The notes: a model not told the origin generated them from the sequence alone. A stretch of DNA of 64,000 bases from Mesorhizobium sp. Root552 (GCF_001427285.1 NZ_LMFV01000062.1:113376-177375), one strand, 5' to 3'; shown: positions 52,494 to 61,408, counted from the stretch's first letter. A program made the numbers and translations.

Positions 52494-53396
52494 TCACTCC
52501 GCTGCAGTCGCGCGGCTAGCACCTGCTTCGCCTCGGTAATAGCCGTCCACGAGAATGCCCGGCAGGTTCATGCAGCTCAGGAGGAAGCGCGCTTCGTCAG
52601 GGGTCGACTTTCCCTCGGCCACGGGCTGGTAGATTTTCGCTACCTCCACCATGTCGCAGTCGTGGGGCGAAAGGCGCAGGCGGCGCACGCCGTGGCCGGT
52701 GAGCCTATCCGCATTGTCCACCACCGCATGCACCTGAGCCGACAATGTCTGGACACCGTTGATGGCCAGGAATGCCTGGTCGTCGAGCGTATCGACCACC
52801 AGCCCATCGGGGTCCTTCTCGCAGGTGAACTGGCACGAATCCTTATGCAGCCCATGGAGGCGCGCATGATAACAGCGGCCGGAAAGTGCGAGCGGCAATC
52901 GCCCGAAAGCAAACATCTCGAAATCGGCTTCGGGGCATGCCGCCGCGATCGTGCTGACGGTCGCCAGCGATAGCTCGACGGGAGGGCAGATCGTGGTCGC
53001 CCCATGCCGGATTAGAAAGCGCGCCGTCGCCTCGTTGTAGACGTTGAGAAACGGACCGGTCACGAATGCTCTGCCGGAACGGGCAGGAATTGCGGTGATG
53101 TCGTTGACCTCGACCAGCCGCTCGTCGGTGCAAAGTTCCTGAACCGCACGTCGTTCACGTGTCGTGGCGGGAGCTGCCAAAGTGGACAGTACGACCTCCT
53201 TGCCGCCGCGTTCCAGCCTTTCGATGATATCGGGCCAAGCCGGATCAGAGAACGGCATTCGCTTGCCGCAGACGACCTCACCGACATGGACGCGCTGCAC
53301 CGGTGCTTCATCTGCGATGCGGAAGTAGAAGCTTTTCAGCTTCTCGGCCGGCCAATGGAAAAAGAGAGGCCCCAAGGTCAAAGCGACTGGCTGCAT
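52494..53396 (-). CDS. ubiV: UbiV, O2-independent ubiquinone hydroxylation protein (U32 family)
   Basis: The 300-residue peptidase-U32-like protein has the [4Fe-4S] ligands Cys43, Cys175, Cys188 and Cys192. The last three are spaced 13 and 4 apart, exactly as in E. coli UbiV (Cys180, 193, 197). UbiV acts with UbiU in hydroxylating the quinone ring without oxygen, using prephenate as oxygen donor. ATG 53396 has TGGAGATAAATTC before it and lies four bases after the ubiU stop. An antisense extension of the frame to 53507 is spurious. Confidence 0.92.
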   Translation of the reverse strand: MQPVALTLGPLFFHWPAEKLKSFYFRIADEAPVQRVHVGEVVCGKRMPFSDPAWPDIIERLERGGKEVVLSTLAAPATTRERRAVQELCTDERLVEVNDITAIPARSGRAFVTGPFLNVYNEATARFLIRHGATTICPPVELSLATVSTIAAACPEADFEMFAFGRLPLALSGRCYHARLHGLHKDSCQFTCEKDPDGLVVDTLDDQAFLAINGVQTLSAQVHAVVDNADRLTGHGVRRLRLSPHDCDMVEVAKIYQPVAEGKSTPDEARFLLSCMNLPGILVDGYYRGEAGASRATAAE

Positions 53397-53400
53397 GAAT

Positions 53401-54402
53401 TTATCTCCAGGCCTTGCGATAGGCGCCGGTTGTCTGGCGACCGCCTTCGGACATGCTTGCGAGGATACTGTCGATCTCGACCGCGTCGCCGCCGCTCTCG
53501 GCGACATCGACCGCTTTCCTGAAAGCGCGTACCACTTCCGTCACGTAGCCTTTGCCGCGCTGGCGCCCCTCGATCTTGAGGGCTGTGACGCCCGCCGCCT
53601 TGAGCGATACAAGCATGCTGCCGGCATTGAGGCTGACTGGATCCTCGAACAGGTAACCGGTCTTGCCGCCGGCATTGAACCTGCCCTTGCACAAGGTCGG
53701 GTAACCTGCCGGTTCATCGGGTTCGTAGCGGTCTATGGTGAAGTCGGCGAGCTTGGCGGCTGTGCCATTCTTATCCTCGACATAGCTCACCATTTCGGGC
53801 GGCGAGCACACTCCATTGAGATTTGGAGATTTGCCTGCGCCATAAGACGACAGGTAACACCGCCCCTCGATCATCACGCACAGGCCTCCAAAGACGAAAG
53901 CTTCGGTTTCGACGTTTATTGCCCTGTTAAGCGCACCGATCTCCTGCACGGAAAGTACGCGCGGCAGCACCACGCGCCGAACGCCAAATGCCTGCGCGTA
54001 GAACTGGATCGATTCCGGCGTTGCCGCCGCAGCTTGCACGGACAAATGAAGGCGGGTTTTTGGATGGTTCTGGGCCATATGATCCAGCACGGCGATATCG
54101 GCCGCAATCACCGCGTCGGCGCGGCATCGGACAGCGGTATCGGCCGCTCTTCGCCAGGCGTCCGTATTGCCAGCGCGCGCAAAGGTGTTGATGGCGACCA
54201 GTACCTTTTTGCCGTGGTGGTGGGCAAAGCGTATCCCCGCTGCCAGTTCTTCCGCCGAGAAGTTGAGACCCGGGAAGTTGCGGGCGTTCGTCTCGTCTCG
54301 AAACCCGCAATAAACTGCATCTGCGCCAGCCTGCACTGCAGCGCGCAAGGTTGCGGGAGTACCGGCGGGGCAGACCAGTTCCATGCGCTTGTTACCGGTC
54401 AT
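53401..54402 (-). CDS. ubiU: UbiU, O2-independent ubiquinone hydroxylation protein (U32 family)
   Basis: The 333-residue U32 protein has Cys175, Cys182, Cys199 and Cys238. These have the same spacing as the [4Fe-4S] ligands of E. coli UbiU (169, 176, 193, 232), shifted by six. It forms a heterodimer with UbiV. The ATG at 54402 follows CAGGGACACACTC and overlaps the end of ubiT by eleven bases; ATG 54384 is a weaker alternative. The operon order is ubiT, ubiU, ubiV. Confidence 0.93.
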   Translation of the reverse strand: MTGNKRMELVCPAGTPATLRAAVQAGADAVYCGFRDETNARNFPGLNFSAEELAAGIRFAHHHGKKVLVAINTFARAGNTDAWRRAADTAVRCRADAVIAADIAVLDHMAQNHPKTRLHLSVQAAAATPESIQFYAQAFGVRRVVLPRVLSVQEIGALNRAINVETEAFVFGGLCVMIEGRCYLSSYGAGKSPNLNGVCSPPEMVSYVEDKNGTAAKLADFTIDRYEPDEPAGYPTLCKGRFNAGGKTGYLFEDPVSLNAGSMLVSLKAAGVTALKIEGRQRGKGYVTEVVRAFRKAVDVAESGGDAVEIDSILASMSEGGRQTTGAYRKAWR

Positions 54403-54940
54403 GAGTGTGTCCCTGCTCAACGCTCGCGCCGACGGCAATTCGCCTGGCAAAGGCCAATCCGCCGAGGATGCCGGTGTCGGCAATGTGCGCAAGCTGGCCA
54501 CCAATTCCGAGCATATCCGATGGGCGCAGCTCCGCATCTTCTATGGCATTTCGGAGTGCAACGACGGCTTCGGTGCGCCCACTGACGGAGATCGAGCGAT
54601 GGAAAAACAACGCGTCTCCGTCCAGCGTCCCGTCCAGGATGCCAAGCAGCATCAGTATCGGGCCGCGGATGATGACGTCGTTGGGTTCACTTACGGTTTT
54701 GCCGGTCGCTCGTACGATGGAAGCCGGTCCATCCGGGACGACAGAGAAGGCGAAAGGCAGATCGGTCGGGTCGATGAGAAAACGGGCTTTGCGATGTTCG
54801 CCCAGCCGCTCGAATGCTTGCGGCCTTCGCCGTGCCAGCGATCGCAGCGATATGGTCAGCAAAGGGCCGAGGGGCTGGCCGGAAAAAGACGGCAAGAAGC
54901 GCCGGATGAACCCTGGCAAACTCGCGTCGTCTTTCGTCAC
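54392..54940 (-). CDS. ubiT: UbiT, SCP2-domain accessory protein for anaerobic ubiquinone synthesis
   Basis: The 182-residue protein has an SCP2 sterol-carrier-like lipid-binding domain (about 45-145, with VIIRGPILMLLGILDGTLDGDALFFHRSI). Being next to ubiU and ubiV identifies it as UbiT, which binds quinone precursors and replaces UbiJ under low oxygen. It is the first gene of the leftward ubi operon. A possible Crp/Fnr-type site lies about 60 bases upstream. Confidence 0.9.
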   Translation of the reverse strand: MTKDDASLPGFIRRFLPSFSGQPLGPLLTISLRSLARRRPQAFERLGEHRKARFLIDPTDLPFAFSVVPDGPASIVRATGKTVSEPNDVIIRGPILMLLGILDGTLDGDALFFHRSISVSGRTEAVVALRNAIEDAELRPSDMLGIGGQLAHIADTGILGGLAFARRIAVGASVEQGHTHDR

Positions 54941-54997
54941 TCTCTATGCCTCCTGCCACTGATGCAGGCACGTTAAATTGGGCGGGCGGAATTGAGT

Positions 54998-55011
54998 TTG
55001 CGCCGCAGCAA
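54998..55011. promoter_or_regulatory. Possible Crp/Fnr-type site between ubiT and ubiD
   Basis: TTGCG-CCGC-AGCAA differs at one position from the TTGCG-N4-CGCAA palindrome at 22565-22578. It lies about 58 bases upstream of ubiT and 137 bases upstream of ubiD, in the divergent promoter region. E. coli ubiTUV is under Fnr control, which makes such a site plausible. Confidence 0.4.
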
Positions 55012-55147
55012 AAAGAAACCAGTATTTTAATTAACCGACTAAGAAATCTGTGGTGGAGCGCTGGTTTCTTTGCGCGCCCTCAACGTCGGTTCGCCGCTGT
55101 CGTGACAAGGTGGCGTCGTCGGCGGATCAACTGCCGCCGGATTGTTC

Positions 55148-56665
55148 ATGTATCAGCGCAGACTTCCCCATTTTCCCACTCTCGGCTCATTCCTGTCCTA
55201 TCTGGAGGGCAGGCATGCGTTGAGTATGGTTGCAGCGCCCGTCTCGACGCGGCTTGAACTCACCGAACTGCATCGAAGGGTGATTTCCGCCAATGGGCCG
55301 GCGCTTCGCCTAACACGACCGCTTGACTCCAATGCACGCCTCTCAACGCTGCCTGTGGTGGCGAACCTGTTTGGCACCAAGGAGCGCGTGGCCTGGGGGC
55401 TCGGCACCGAGCCGGATGGGCTTGAAGATCTGGGTGCGCTGCTTTCATGGATGCGTTCGCCGCAGCCGCCACGGAATTTCAGCCAGGCTCGCCTGCTTTT
55501 GCCCGCTGCGCTCAACGCGCTTCAGGCGAGGCCCAAGATTGTCGGCGCGCCGAAGGAGTGGAGAGCTGTCGATCCGGACTTCTCGCTGCTGCCGATCCAG
55601 ACATGCTGGCCCGGAGATGCAGGCCCTCTCATCACCTGGCCGATAGTGGTGAGCCGTCCGCCGGGCGAGGACGACACCAGCGCCTACAATCTGGGTGTCT
55701 ACCGCATGCAGGTTATAGGCCGCGACCGCGCCATCGTGCGCTGGCTGCCGATGCGCGGCGGCGCAGCCCATCATCGCATGTGGAAGGCAGCCGGCAGGGA
55801 AATGCCCTTGGCAATAGTCATCGGAGCGGATCCGGCGACCTTGCTCGCCTCGGTCATGCCGGCACCCGAAGGTGTGTCGGAGCTTGCTCTCTCGGGCATT
55901 ATCGGCAACCGTCGTGTAGCACTTGCTCCCTGTGCCAGCATCGAGCTCAACGTGCCGACTAGCGCGGAAATCGTCCTTGAAGGCTTGGTTTCCCCTACCG
56001 AGACTGCGCTCGAAGGGCCGTTCGGCGACCATACCGGGTACTATAACGCGCCTGAGCAATACCCCGTATTCAAGCTCTTGCGCGTGCGCATGCGTGACAG
56101 CGCGAATTATCTGACCACCTTCACGGGCCGTGCGCCCGACGAGCCGTCTGTCATGGGAGCCGCGCTTCTCGACGTATTCAAGCCGCTGGTGCGCCAGCAG
56201 ATACCTGAAATCGTCGATCTCTGGCTTCCGCCCGAAGCATGTTCCTACAGAATGGCCGTGATCTCGATCAGCAAGAAATATGCGGGACAGGCGCGGCGCG
56301 TCATGATGGGTTTCTGGTCGCTGCTGCCGCAATTCTCCATGACCAAGATGATCGTCGTGGTGGACGACGACATCGACATCCGCTCGTGGCAGGATGTGAT
56401 GTGGGCGCTTGCCACGCGTATGGATCCTTCGCGCGACGTTCTTCTCGCTGATCGCACGCCCATCGACCAGCTCGACTTTGCCTCGCCGCTTGAAGGTCTT
56501 GGTGGAAAGATCGGCTTCGACGCAACAGGCAAGATCGGTGCCGAAACCAGCCGCGAGTGGGGCGTGAAACTGGATATGGATGCAGCTATCGCCCGGCAGG
56601 TCGAGCAGCGCTGGGCGGAGTTCTTTCCGGCCGGCTCGGTGGAGGCGGTATGCGCAAGCGCCTGA
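55148..56665 (+). CDS. ubiD: UbiD-family decarboxylase
   Basis: The 505-residue protein matches UbiD, which uses prenylated FMN to decarboxylate 4-hydroxy-3-polyprenylbenzoate in ubiquinone synthesis. The hallmark EGPFGDHTGYYN is present, and the length equals that of E. coli UbiD (about 497). The start ATG at 55148 lacks an obvious strong ribosome binding site. The last 16 bases overlap ubiX, which makes the cofactor. Divergence from ubiTUV indicates a low-oxygen quinone locus; decarboxylation of another aromatic acid is a lesser alternative. Confidence 0.88.
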   Translation: MYQRRLPHFPTLGSFLSYLEGRHALSMVAAPVSTRLELTELHRRVISANGPALRLTRPLDSNARLSTLPVVANLFGTKERVAWGLGTEPDGLEDLGALLSWMRSPQPPRNFSQARLLLPAALNALQARPKIVGAPKEWRAVDPDFSLLPIQTCWPGDAGPLITWPIVVSRPPGEDDTSAYNLGVYRMQVIGRDRAIVRWLPMRGGAAHHRMWKAAGREMPLAIVIGADPATLLASVMPAPEGVSELALSGIIGNRRVALAPCASIELNVPTSAEIVLEGLVSPTETALEGPFGDHTGYYNAPEQYPVFKLLRVRMRDSANYLTTFTGRAPDEPSVMGAALLDVFKPLVRQQIPEIVDLWLPPEACSYRMAVISISKKYAGQARRVMMGFWSLLPQFSMTKMIVVVDDDIDIRSWQDVMWALATRMDPSRDVLLADRTPIDQLDFASPLEGLGGKIGFDATGKIGAETSREWGVKLDMDAAIARQVEQRWAEFFPAGSVEAVCASA

Positions 56666-57222
56666 TCGTCGGCGTAACCGGGGCCTCGGGATCGGCCCTG
56701 GCGTTGGAAACGCTTTTGCAGCTTGCGGCCGCCAAAGTGGAAACGCATCTGGTCATTTCGCAGAGTGCGCAATTGACCATAGACCATGAGCTTGGAAGCG
56801 ATGGTGTTGGCCGCATGAGGGCGGCAGCGGATCACGTGCATTCGTGTCGCAACCTGGCGGCCCCGATTGCCAGCGGCTCGTTCCGCACGGAAGGCATGAT
56901 CGTGGTGCCTTGCTCGATGCGGAGCCTCGCCACGATGGCCTATGGCGTGGGCGACAGCCTCCTGACAAGGGCAGCCGATGTGGTGTTGAAGGAGCGGCGG
57001 CGGCTGGTCGTCGCGCCGCGCGAGGCGCCTTTGCATGAAGGCCATCTTGAGGCCATGCTGAAGCTTTCCAGAATGGGTGCGACTATCGCCCCGCCCGTAC
57101 CGCCCTTCTACACGCGGCCAGCTTCCATCGAGGATCTGTTGCGCGAAATTGTAGCTCGGCTGATAAATTGGGCGGGCATCGACCCCGGCGGGCAGATGAC
57201 GCGGTGGGAAGGCTTGTCCTGA
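56650..57222 (+). CDS. ubiX: UbiX flavin prenyltransferase
   Basis: The 190-residue flavoprotein starts with VGVTGASGSALALE, has the PCSMRSLATMAYG loop and the VLKERRRLVVAPREAPLH segment, all typical of UbiX/Pad1. It attaches dimethylallyl to FMN, producing the UbiD cofactor. The ATG at 56650 lies inside the end of ubiD, preceded by GGTGGAGGCGG. It is the last gene before tRNA-Thr. Confidence 0.93.
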   Translation: MRKRLIVGVTGASGSALALETLLQLAAAKVETHLVISQSAQLTIDHELGSDGVGRMRAAADHVHSCRNLAAPIASGSFRTEGMIVVPCSMRSLATMAYGVGDSLLTRAADVVLKERRRLVVAPREAPLHEGHLEAMLKLSRMGATIAPPVPPFYTRPASIEDLLREIVARLINWAGIDPGGQMTRWEGLS

Positions 57223-57318
57223 CAAGGGCGGCGGGGGACTGTCGGCTTCTGCAACTTGGAACCGCAGCCATATCCCTCCTGGAGACAGCGGGGTAACGGA
57301 CGTTTTGGCTTTGAGAGA

Positions 57319-57394
57319 TGGTGCCCCCGGCAGGAATCGAACCCGCGACCTTCGGTTTACAAAACCGCTGCTCTACCAGCTGAGCTACAAGGGC
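57319..57394 (-). tRNA. tRNA-Thr (anticodon TGT)
   Basis: On the minus strand the sequence folds as a 76-base cloverleaf including an encoded CCA. Acceptor arm GCCCTTG pairs with CGGGGGC (three G-U pairs counted as pairs), the D loop has AGCTGGTAGAGC, the T arm has GGTTCGATTCC, and the anticodon loop is TTTGTAA. The anticodon TGT reads ACA codons. It lies at the right edge of the respiratory block. Confidence 0.95.
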
Positions 57395-57539
57395 ATGGCG
57401 CTCCGGTTAGCATATTTGCCGCTCCAGTAAAGACAAATGTCCTGACGCAGCCGCTTCAACCATCAACCGAGCATGAAAATCCGACGATTGCTTCCTACAT
57501 CCTGTATTGGTCGCACAATCCCGGAGTGGAGGGAGCTCG

Positions 57540-57710
57540 ATGATCCGATTTGTCGTGATTGCCTTGATCGTTCTTGCCGTCTGGCTGGTTCTCCTCAACG
57601 TTTTGCGACTTTTGAGGCGGAAGAACATCGACTGGACGGGTATCGCGGCAATGATCGGGTTTGTGGCGCTTGCCTTCTATCTCCATCACGTCACGGGCAT
57701 GGGCTGGTAG
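57540..57710 (+). CDS. Small hypothetical membrane protein (56 residues)
   Basis: The peptide has two membrane segments (about 3-20 and 33-50) split by a basic loop LRLLRRKN. GTGGAGGGAGCTCG before the ATG at 57540 is a strong ribosome binding site. The family is not recognised. It stands alone between tRNA-Thr and the convergent IclR gene. Confidence 0.6.
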   Translation: MIRFVVIALIVLAVWLVLLNVLRLLRRKNIDWTGIAAMIGFVALAFYLHHVTGMGW

Positions 57711-57752
57711 TCGTGAAAAGGTGCTTGCGATTGGCCTGTCCGCCCGGAGGCG

Positions 57753-58568
57753 TCAGGCCTTGCCGCCGATCATGGCGGTGATCGCCGCCGCGGCATCGCG
57801 CACCGCTGGCCCAATCTCAAAAAGCCTTTCCGGTGTTACCCGAACCGTCGGGCCTGAAACGGAGACGCCACCGACCGGCTCGCCGAACTCGTTGAAGATC
57901 GCGGCCGCCACGCAACGCATGCCGAAATTGCGCTCCTCGTCATCGACCGACCAGCCGCGCGCCTTGATCTCGGCAAGATTGCGGGTGAGGGCGGGCATCG
58001 TCGAAAGCGTTTTTTCGGTGAAGGCTTCCAAGCCGGCCTTCTTGATGATTGCCGCGACGCGTTCTTCGTCCAGATGCGCCAGAACTGCCTTGCCGATGCC
58101 TGAGGCATGGAAGGCCGTTCGCGTACCCGGTCTGAAGAATGCGCGGATTGCCTGATGGGTCTCGACCTGGCTGACGAACACCACGCAGTCGTCTTCCGCC
58201 ACGCCGAGATTGGCGGTTTCCCCCGTCTTTTCCATCAAATCCTGCATCACGATGCGGGCGCGGTCGACCAGCTTGCGGCTGCGCAGGAATGCCGACCCCA
58301 TGCGGTAGGTTTCGACGCCGATCGACCAGAGCTGCTCCGTCTTGTCGAACTCGACCATGCCGTGGTTCTCAAGCGTGGTCAGCATCCGATAGGCGGTGGA
58401 GGCGGCGATGCCGGAACTATCTGCAATCTCGCTCAGTGAAAGCCCGCTGCCTTCCGCCACGATTGCCAGAATGCGGAGCGCGCGGTCGAGCGCTTGCACC
58501 GACCCTGTTTCGGCAGATGTATTGAACGAGCGTGGTCGCCCACGCTGGCGCTTTTCGACCGTATCCAT
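57753..58568 (-). CDS. IclR-family transcriptional regulator of glyoxylate metabolism
   Basis: The 271-residue protein has an N-terminal winged helix (about 25-85, with LSLSEIADSSGIAASTAYR) and a C-terminal IclR effector domain (about 95-265). The opening KRQRGRPRSFN and its place opposite gcl-hyi-glxR suggest an AllR/BhcR-like regulator that senses glyoxylate. It is divergent from gcl, with inverted repeats in between, and so probably represses or activates that operon. Confidence 0.87.
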   Translation of the reverse strand: MDTVEKRQRGRPRSFNTSAETGSVQALDRALRILAIVAEGSGLSLSEIADSSGIAASTAYRMLTTLENHGMVEFDKTEQLWSIGVETYRMGSAFLRSRKLVDRARIVMQDLMEKTGETANLGVAEDDCVVFVSQVETHQAIRAFFRPGTRTAFHASGIGKAVLAHLDEERVAAIIKKAGLEAFTEKTLSTMPALTRNLAEIKARGWSVDDEERNFGMRCVAAAIFNEFGEPVGGVSVSGPTVRVTPERLFEIGPAVRDAAAAITAMIGGKA

Positions 58569-58617
58569 TCCCGCATATTGACCGAGTTTTCCCGTAGCGC
58601 AATGAAAAAATATTTTA

Positions 58618-58651
58618 TTCCGTTTGCAGCGATGTAAACTGAAAAACGGAA
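58618..58651. promoter_or_regulatory. Inverted repeat in the IclR/gcl intergenic region
   Basis: TTCCGTTT at 58618-58625 and AAACGGAA at 58644-58651 are perfect eight-base arms 18 bases apart. The site is about 50 bases upstream of the IclR start and may be an operator for autoregulation. Confidence 0.4.
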
Positions 58652-58679
58652 ATACAAGCCTATTCAGTATGTTGGCTAG

Positions 58680-58697
58680 TTTTCATAGAAATGAAAA
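58680..58697. promoter_or_regulatory. Palindrome upstream of gcl, candidate IclR operator
   Basis: TTTTCAT-AGAA-ATGAAAA is a perfect seven-base inverted repeat, about 83 bases before the gcl start, in a strongly A/T-rich stretch. IclR-family regulators often bind short A/T-rich palindromes of this kind. The assignment rests on position. Confidence 0.42.
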
Positions 58698-58779
58698 ATT
58701 ATTTTGAAAAAATTGAAAACTCGCGCAGCGAATGGCAGAGTCGGGGTCATCAAGATCATCTCCGATAGAGGATACTGCC

Positions 58780-60561
58780 ATGGCTAGAATGCGCGCCGTC
58801 GATGCCGCCGTTCTCGTTCTCGAAAAGGAAGGCATTTCATGCGCCTTCGGCGTGCCGGGAGCCGCCATCAACCCGCTCTATTCGGCCTTGAAGGCGCGGG
58901 GCACGGTCCGTCACGTGCTGGCGCGCCATGTCGAAGGCGCTTCGCACATGGCTGAGGGCTACACGCGCGCCAAGGCAGGCAATATCGGTGTGTGCATCGG
59001 CACATCCGGTCCAGCCGGTACCGACATGATCACTGGCCTGTATTCGGCTTCCGCCGATTCAATTCCTATCCTTTGCATCACCGGGCAGGCGCCGCGCGCC
59101 CGTCTCAACAAGGAAGATTTCCAGGCGGTCGATATCGCGGCCATCGCTGCTCCGGTCTGCAAGTGGGCAGTCACAGTCATGGAGCCGTACCTGGTTCCGA
59201 TGGTGCTGCAGAAGGCATTCCACCTGATGCGCTCGTCGCGTCCGGGACCGGTGTTGGTCGACCTGCCCGTCGATGTCCAACTTGCCGAGATCGACTTCGA
59301 CATCGACGCATACGAGCCGTTGCAGGTCTTCAAGCCAACGCTGACGCGGACGCAGGCCGAAAAGGCATTGTCGATGCTGAATGAGGCGGAAAAGCCGCTG
59401 ATCGTCGCTGGCGGGGGCATCATCAATGCCGATGCGTCCGACCTTCTCATCGAGTTCGCCGAGATCACCGGTGTTCCGGTCGTTCCGACCCTGATGGGGT
59501 GGGGGACGATCCCGGACGATCATCGTCTGATGGCCGGCATGTGTGGACTGCAGACTTCACACCGCTACGGCAATGCGACGATGCTGGCCTCGGATTTTGT
59601 CTTCGGCATCGGCAACCGCTGGGCAAACCGGCATACCGGTTCAGTCGAGACCTATACCAAGGGCAAGAAGTTCGTTCACGTGGACATCGAGCCGACACAG
59701 ATCGGCCGTGTCTTCGCGCCTGATCTTGGCCTGGTGTCGGATGCAGGAGCAGCATTGAAGATGCTGCTGGATGTCGCCACGGAGTGGAAGACGGCCGGCA
59801 AATTGCGCGACTGGTCCGGCTGGGCCAAGGAATGCCAGCAGCGCAAGAAGACCATGAAGCGCAAGACGCACTTCGACCAGGTGCCGTTGAAGCCGCAGCG
59901 CGTCTACGAGGAGATGACCAAGGCCTTCGGACGCGACACCACTTTTGTCACCACCATTGGGTTGAGCCAGATTGCCGGCGCTCAGTTCCTGCACGTCTAC
60001 AAGCCCCGCAACTGGATCAATTGCGGCCAGGCCGGGCCTCTTGGCTGGACGCTGCCGGCGGCGCTGGGCGTTCGCGCGGCGCGTCCCGATGCAAATATCG
60101 TTGCCCTGTCGGGCGACTACGATTTCCAGTTCATGATCGAGGAACTGGCAGTCGGCGCCCAGCACAAGCTGCCTTACATCCACGTTCTGGTGAACAACGC
60201 CTATCTCGGCCTTATCCGTCAGGCGCAGCGCGGGTTCTCGATGGATTATGAGGTGAGCCTCGCCTTCGAGAATATCAATTCGTCCGGCGATGCCGAAGCC
60301 GGCTATGGCGTCGATCATGTCGCTGTCGCCGAGGCGATGGGCTGCAAGGCAATCCGTGTTCGCAAGCCGGAGGAATTTGCCAACGCCTTTGCCGAAGCCG
60401 AACGCCTGATGAAGGAACATCAGGTGCCGGTGGTGCTCGAATTCATTCTCGAGCGTGTCACCAACATTTCGATGGGCACCGAGATCGACAATATCACCGA
60501 ATTCGAAGAGCTTGCCGAAAGGAACGAGGACGCGCCTTCCGCCATCCTCCTGCTCGATTGA
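58780..60561 (+). CDS. gcl: Glyoxylate carboligase
   Basis: Gcl joins two glyoxylate molecules to tartronate semialdehyde with release of CO2, using thiamine diphosphate and FAD. The 593-residue length equals that of E. coli Gcl. Val51 (in ARHVEGASHMAEG) stands where nearly all other ThDP enzymes have a catalytic Glu, a trait peculiar to Gcl. The ATG follows AGAGGATACTGCC. It heads the operon gcl-hyi-glxR. Confidence 0.95.
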   Translation: MARMRAVDAAVLVLEKEGISCAFGVPGAAINPLYSALKARGTVRHVLARHVEGASHMAEGYTRAKAGNIGVCIGTSGPAGTDMITGLYSASADSIPILCITGQAPRARLNKEDFQAVDIAAIAAPVCKWAVTVMEPYLVPMVLQKAFHLMRSSRPGPVLVDLPVDVQLAEIDFDIDAYEPLQVFKPTLTRTQAEKALSMLNEAEKPLIVAGGGIINADASDLLIEFAEITGVPVVPTLMGWGTIPDDHRLMAGMCGLQTSHRYGNATMLASDFVFGIGNRWANRHTGSVETYTKGKKFVHVDIEPTQIGRVFAPDLGLVSDAGAALKMLLDVATEWKTAGKLRDWSGWAKECQQRKKTMKRKTHFDQVPLKPQRVYEEMTKAFGRDTTFVTTIGLSQIAGAQFLHVYKPRNWINCGQAGPLGWTLPAALGVRAARPDANIVALSGDYDFQFMIEELAVGAQHKLPYIHVLVNNAYLGLIRQAQRGFSMDYEVSLAFENINSSGDAEAGYGVDHVAVAEAMGCKAIRVRKPEEFANAFAEAERLMKEHQVPVVLEFILERVTNISMGTEIDNITEFEELAERNEDAPSAILLLD

Positions 60562-60585
60562 ATCAGTTTGTAAGGAAATACTGCC

Positions 60586-61383
60586 ATGCCACGGTTTTCA
60601 GCCAATCTTTCGATGCTTTTCAACGAGCATGATTTCCTCGACCGCTTCGATGCAGCAGCCCGCGCGGGCTTCAAGGGGGTCGAATATCTGGGGCCATACG
60701 ACCATGCCCCCGACGTGGTGGCCGCTCGCCTGAAGAAGAACGGCCTCAGCCAGGTGCTGTTCAACGTTCCCTCCGGCGACTGGGCCAAGGGCGAGCGCGG
60801 AATCGCCGTTTTGCCCGACCGGGTCGAGGAGTTTCGCGCCGGCGTCGACAAGGCCATAACCTACGCCAAGGCGCTGGGTTGCCCGCAGGTCAACTGCCTT
60901 GCCGGCATTGCGCCGGCTGGCGTAGCCCGCGAGGAGCTGGAAAAGGCTTTCGTCGGCAACCTCAAATTTGCCGCTGAAAAGCTTGGCCAGGCCGGCATTC
61001 GCCTTTTGATCGAGCCGATCAACACGCGCGACATTCCGGGCTTCTTCCTGACCAATACCCGGCAGGGGCTCGACCTGATCGAAAAGGTCGGCTCGCCGAA
61101 CCTCTATTTGCAGTATGACATCTACCACATGCAGATCATGGAGGGGGATCTCGCCCGTACGATAGAGGCGAACCTTGGCCGCATCGCGCATATCCAGCTT
61201 GCGGACAATCCCGGCCGTCGCGAGCCGGGTACGGGCGAGATCAACTATCCGTTCCTCTACGACCTGATTGATCGCCTCGGTTACTCGGGCTGGGTCGGCG
61301 CGGAATACAAGCCGAATGCCGGCACCGAAGCCGGGCTTGGCTGGTTCAAGCCGTTCGCCGGCAAGGGCAGTGTTGCCGCCTGA
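60586..61383 (+). CDS. hyi: Hydroxypyruvate isomerase
   Basis: The 265-residue TIM-barrel protein of the xylose isomerase-like group interconverts hydroxypyruvate and tartronate semialdehyde. The opening FSANLSMLFNEHDFLDRF and the later LLIEPINTRDIPGF and YDIYHMQIMEGD match Hyi. It lies 24 bases after gcl, with AAGGAAATACTGCC before the ATG. Confidence 0.93.
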   Translation: MPRFSANLSMLFNEHDFLDRFDAAARAGFKGVEYLGPYDHAPDVVAARLKKNGLSQVLFNVPSGDWAKGERGIAVLPDRVEEFRAGVDKAITYAKALGCPQVNCLAGIAPAGVAREELEKAFVGNLKFAAEKLGQAGIRLLIEPINTRDIPGFFLTNTRQGLDLIEKVGSPNLYLQYDIYHMQIMEGDLARTIEANLGRIAHIQLADNPGRREPGTGEINYPFLYDLIDRLGYSGWVGAEYKPNAGTEAGLGWFKPFAGKGSVAA

Positions 61384-61408
61384 TTGAAAAGACCATCGGA
61401 GAAGAACA

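Noticed and set aside
53395..54585. Plus-strand frame of 396 codons over ubiU
   Set aside because: It is antisense to UbiU, whose cysteine ligands and start are well supported.
57319..57394. tRNA-Thr as attachment site of an integrated island ending at the respiratory block
   Set aside because: No direct repeat of the tRNA 3' end was found near the left edge (19.5-20.2 kb), and there is no integrase, transposase or insertion sequence in the window.
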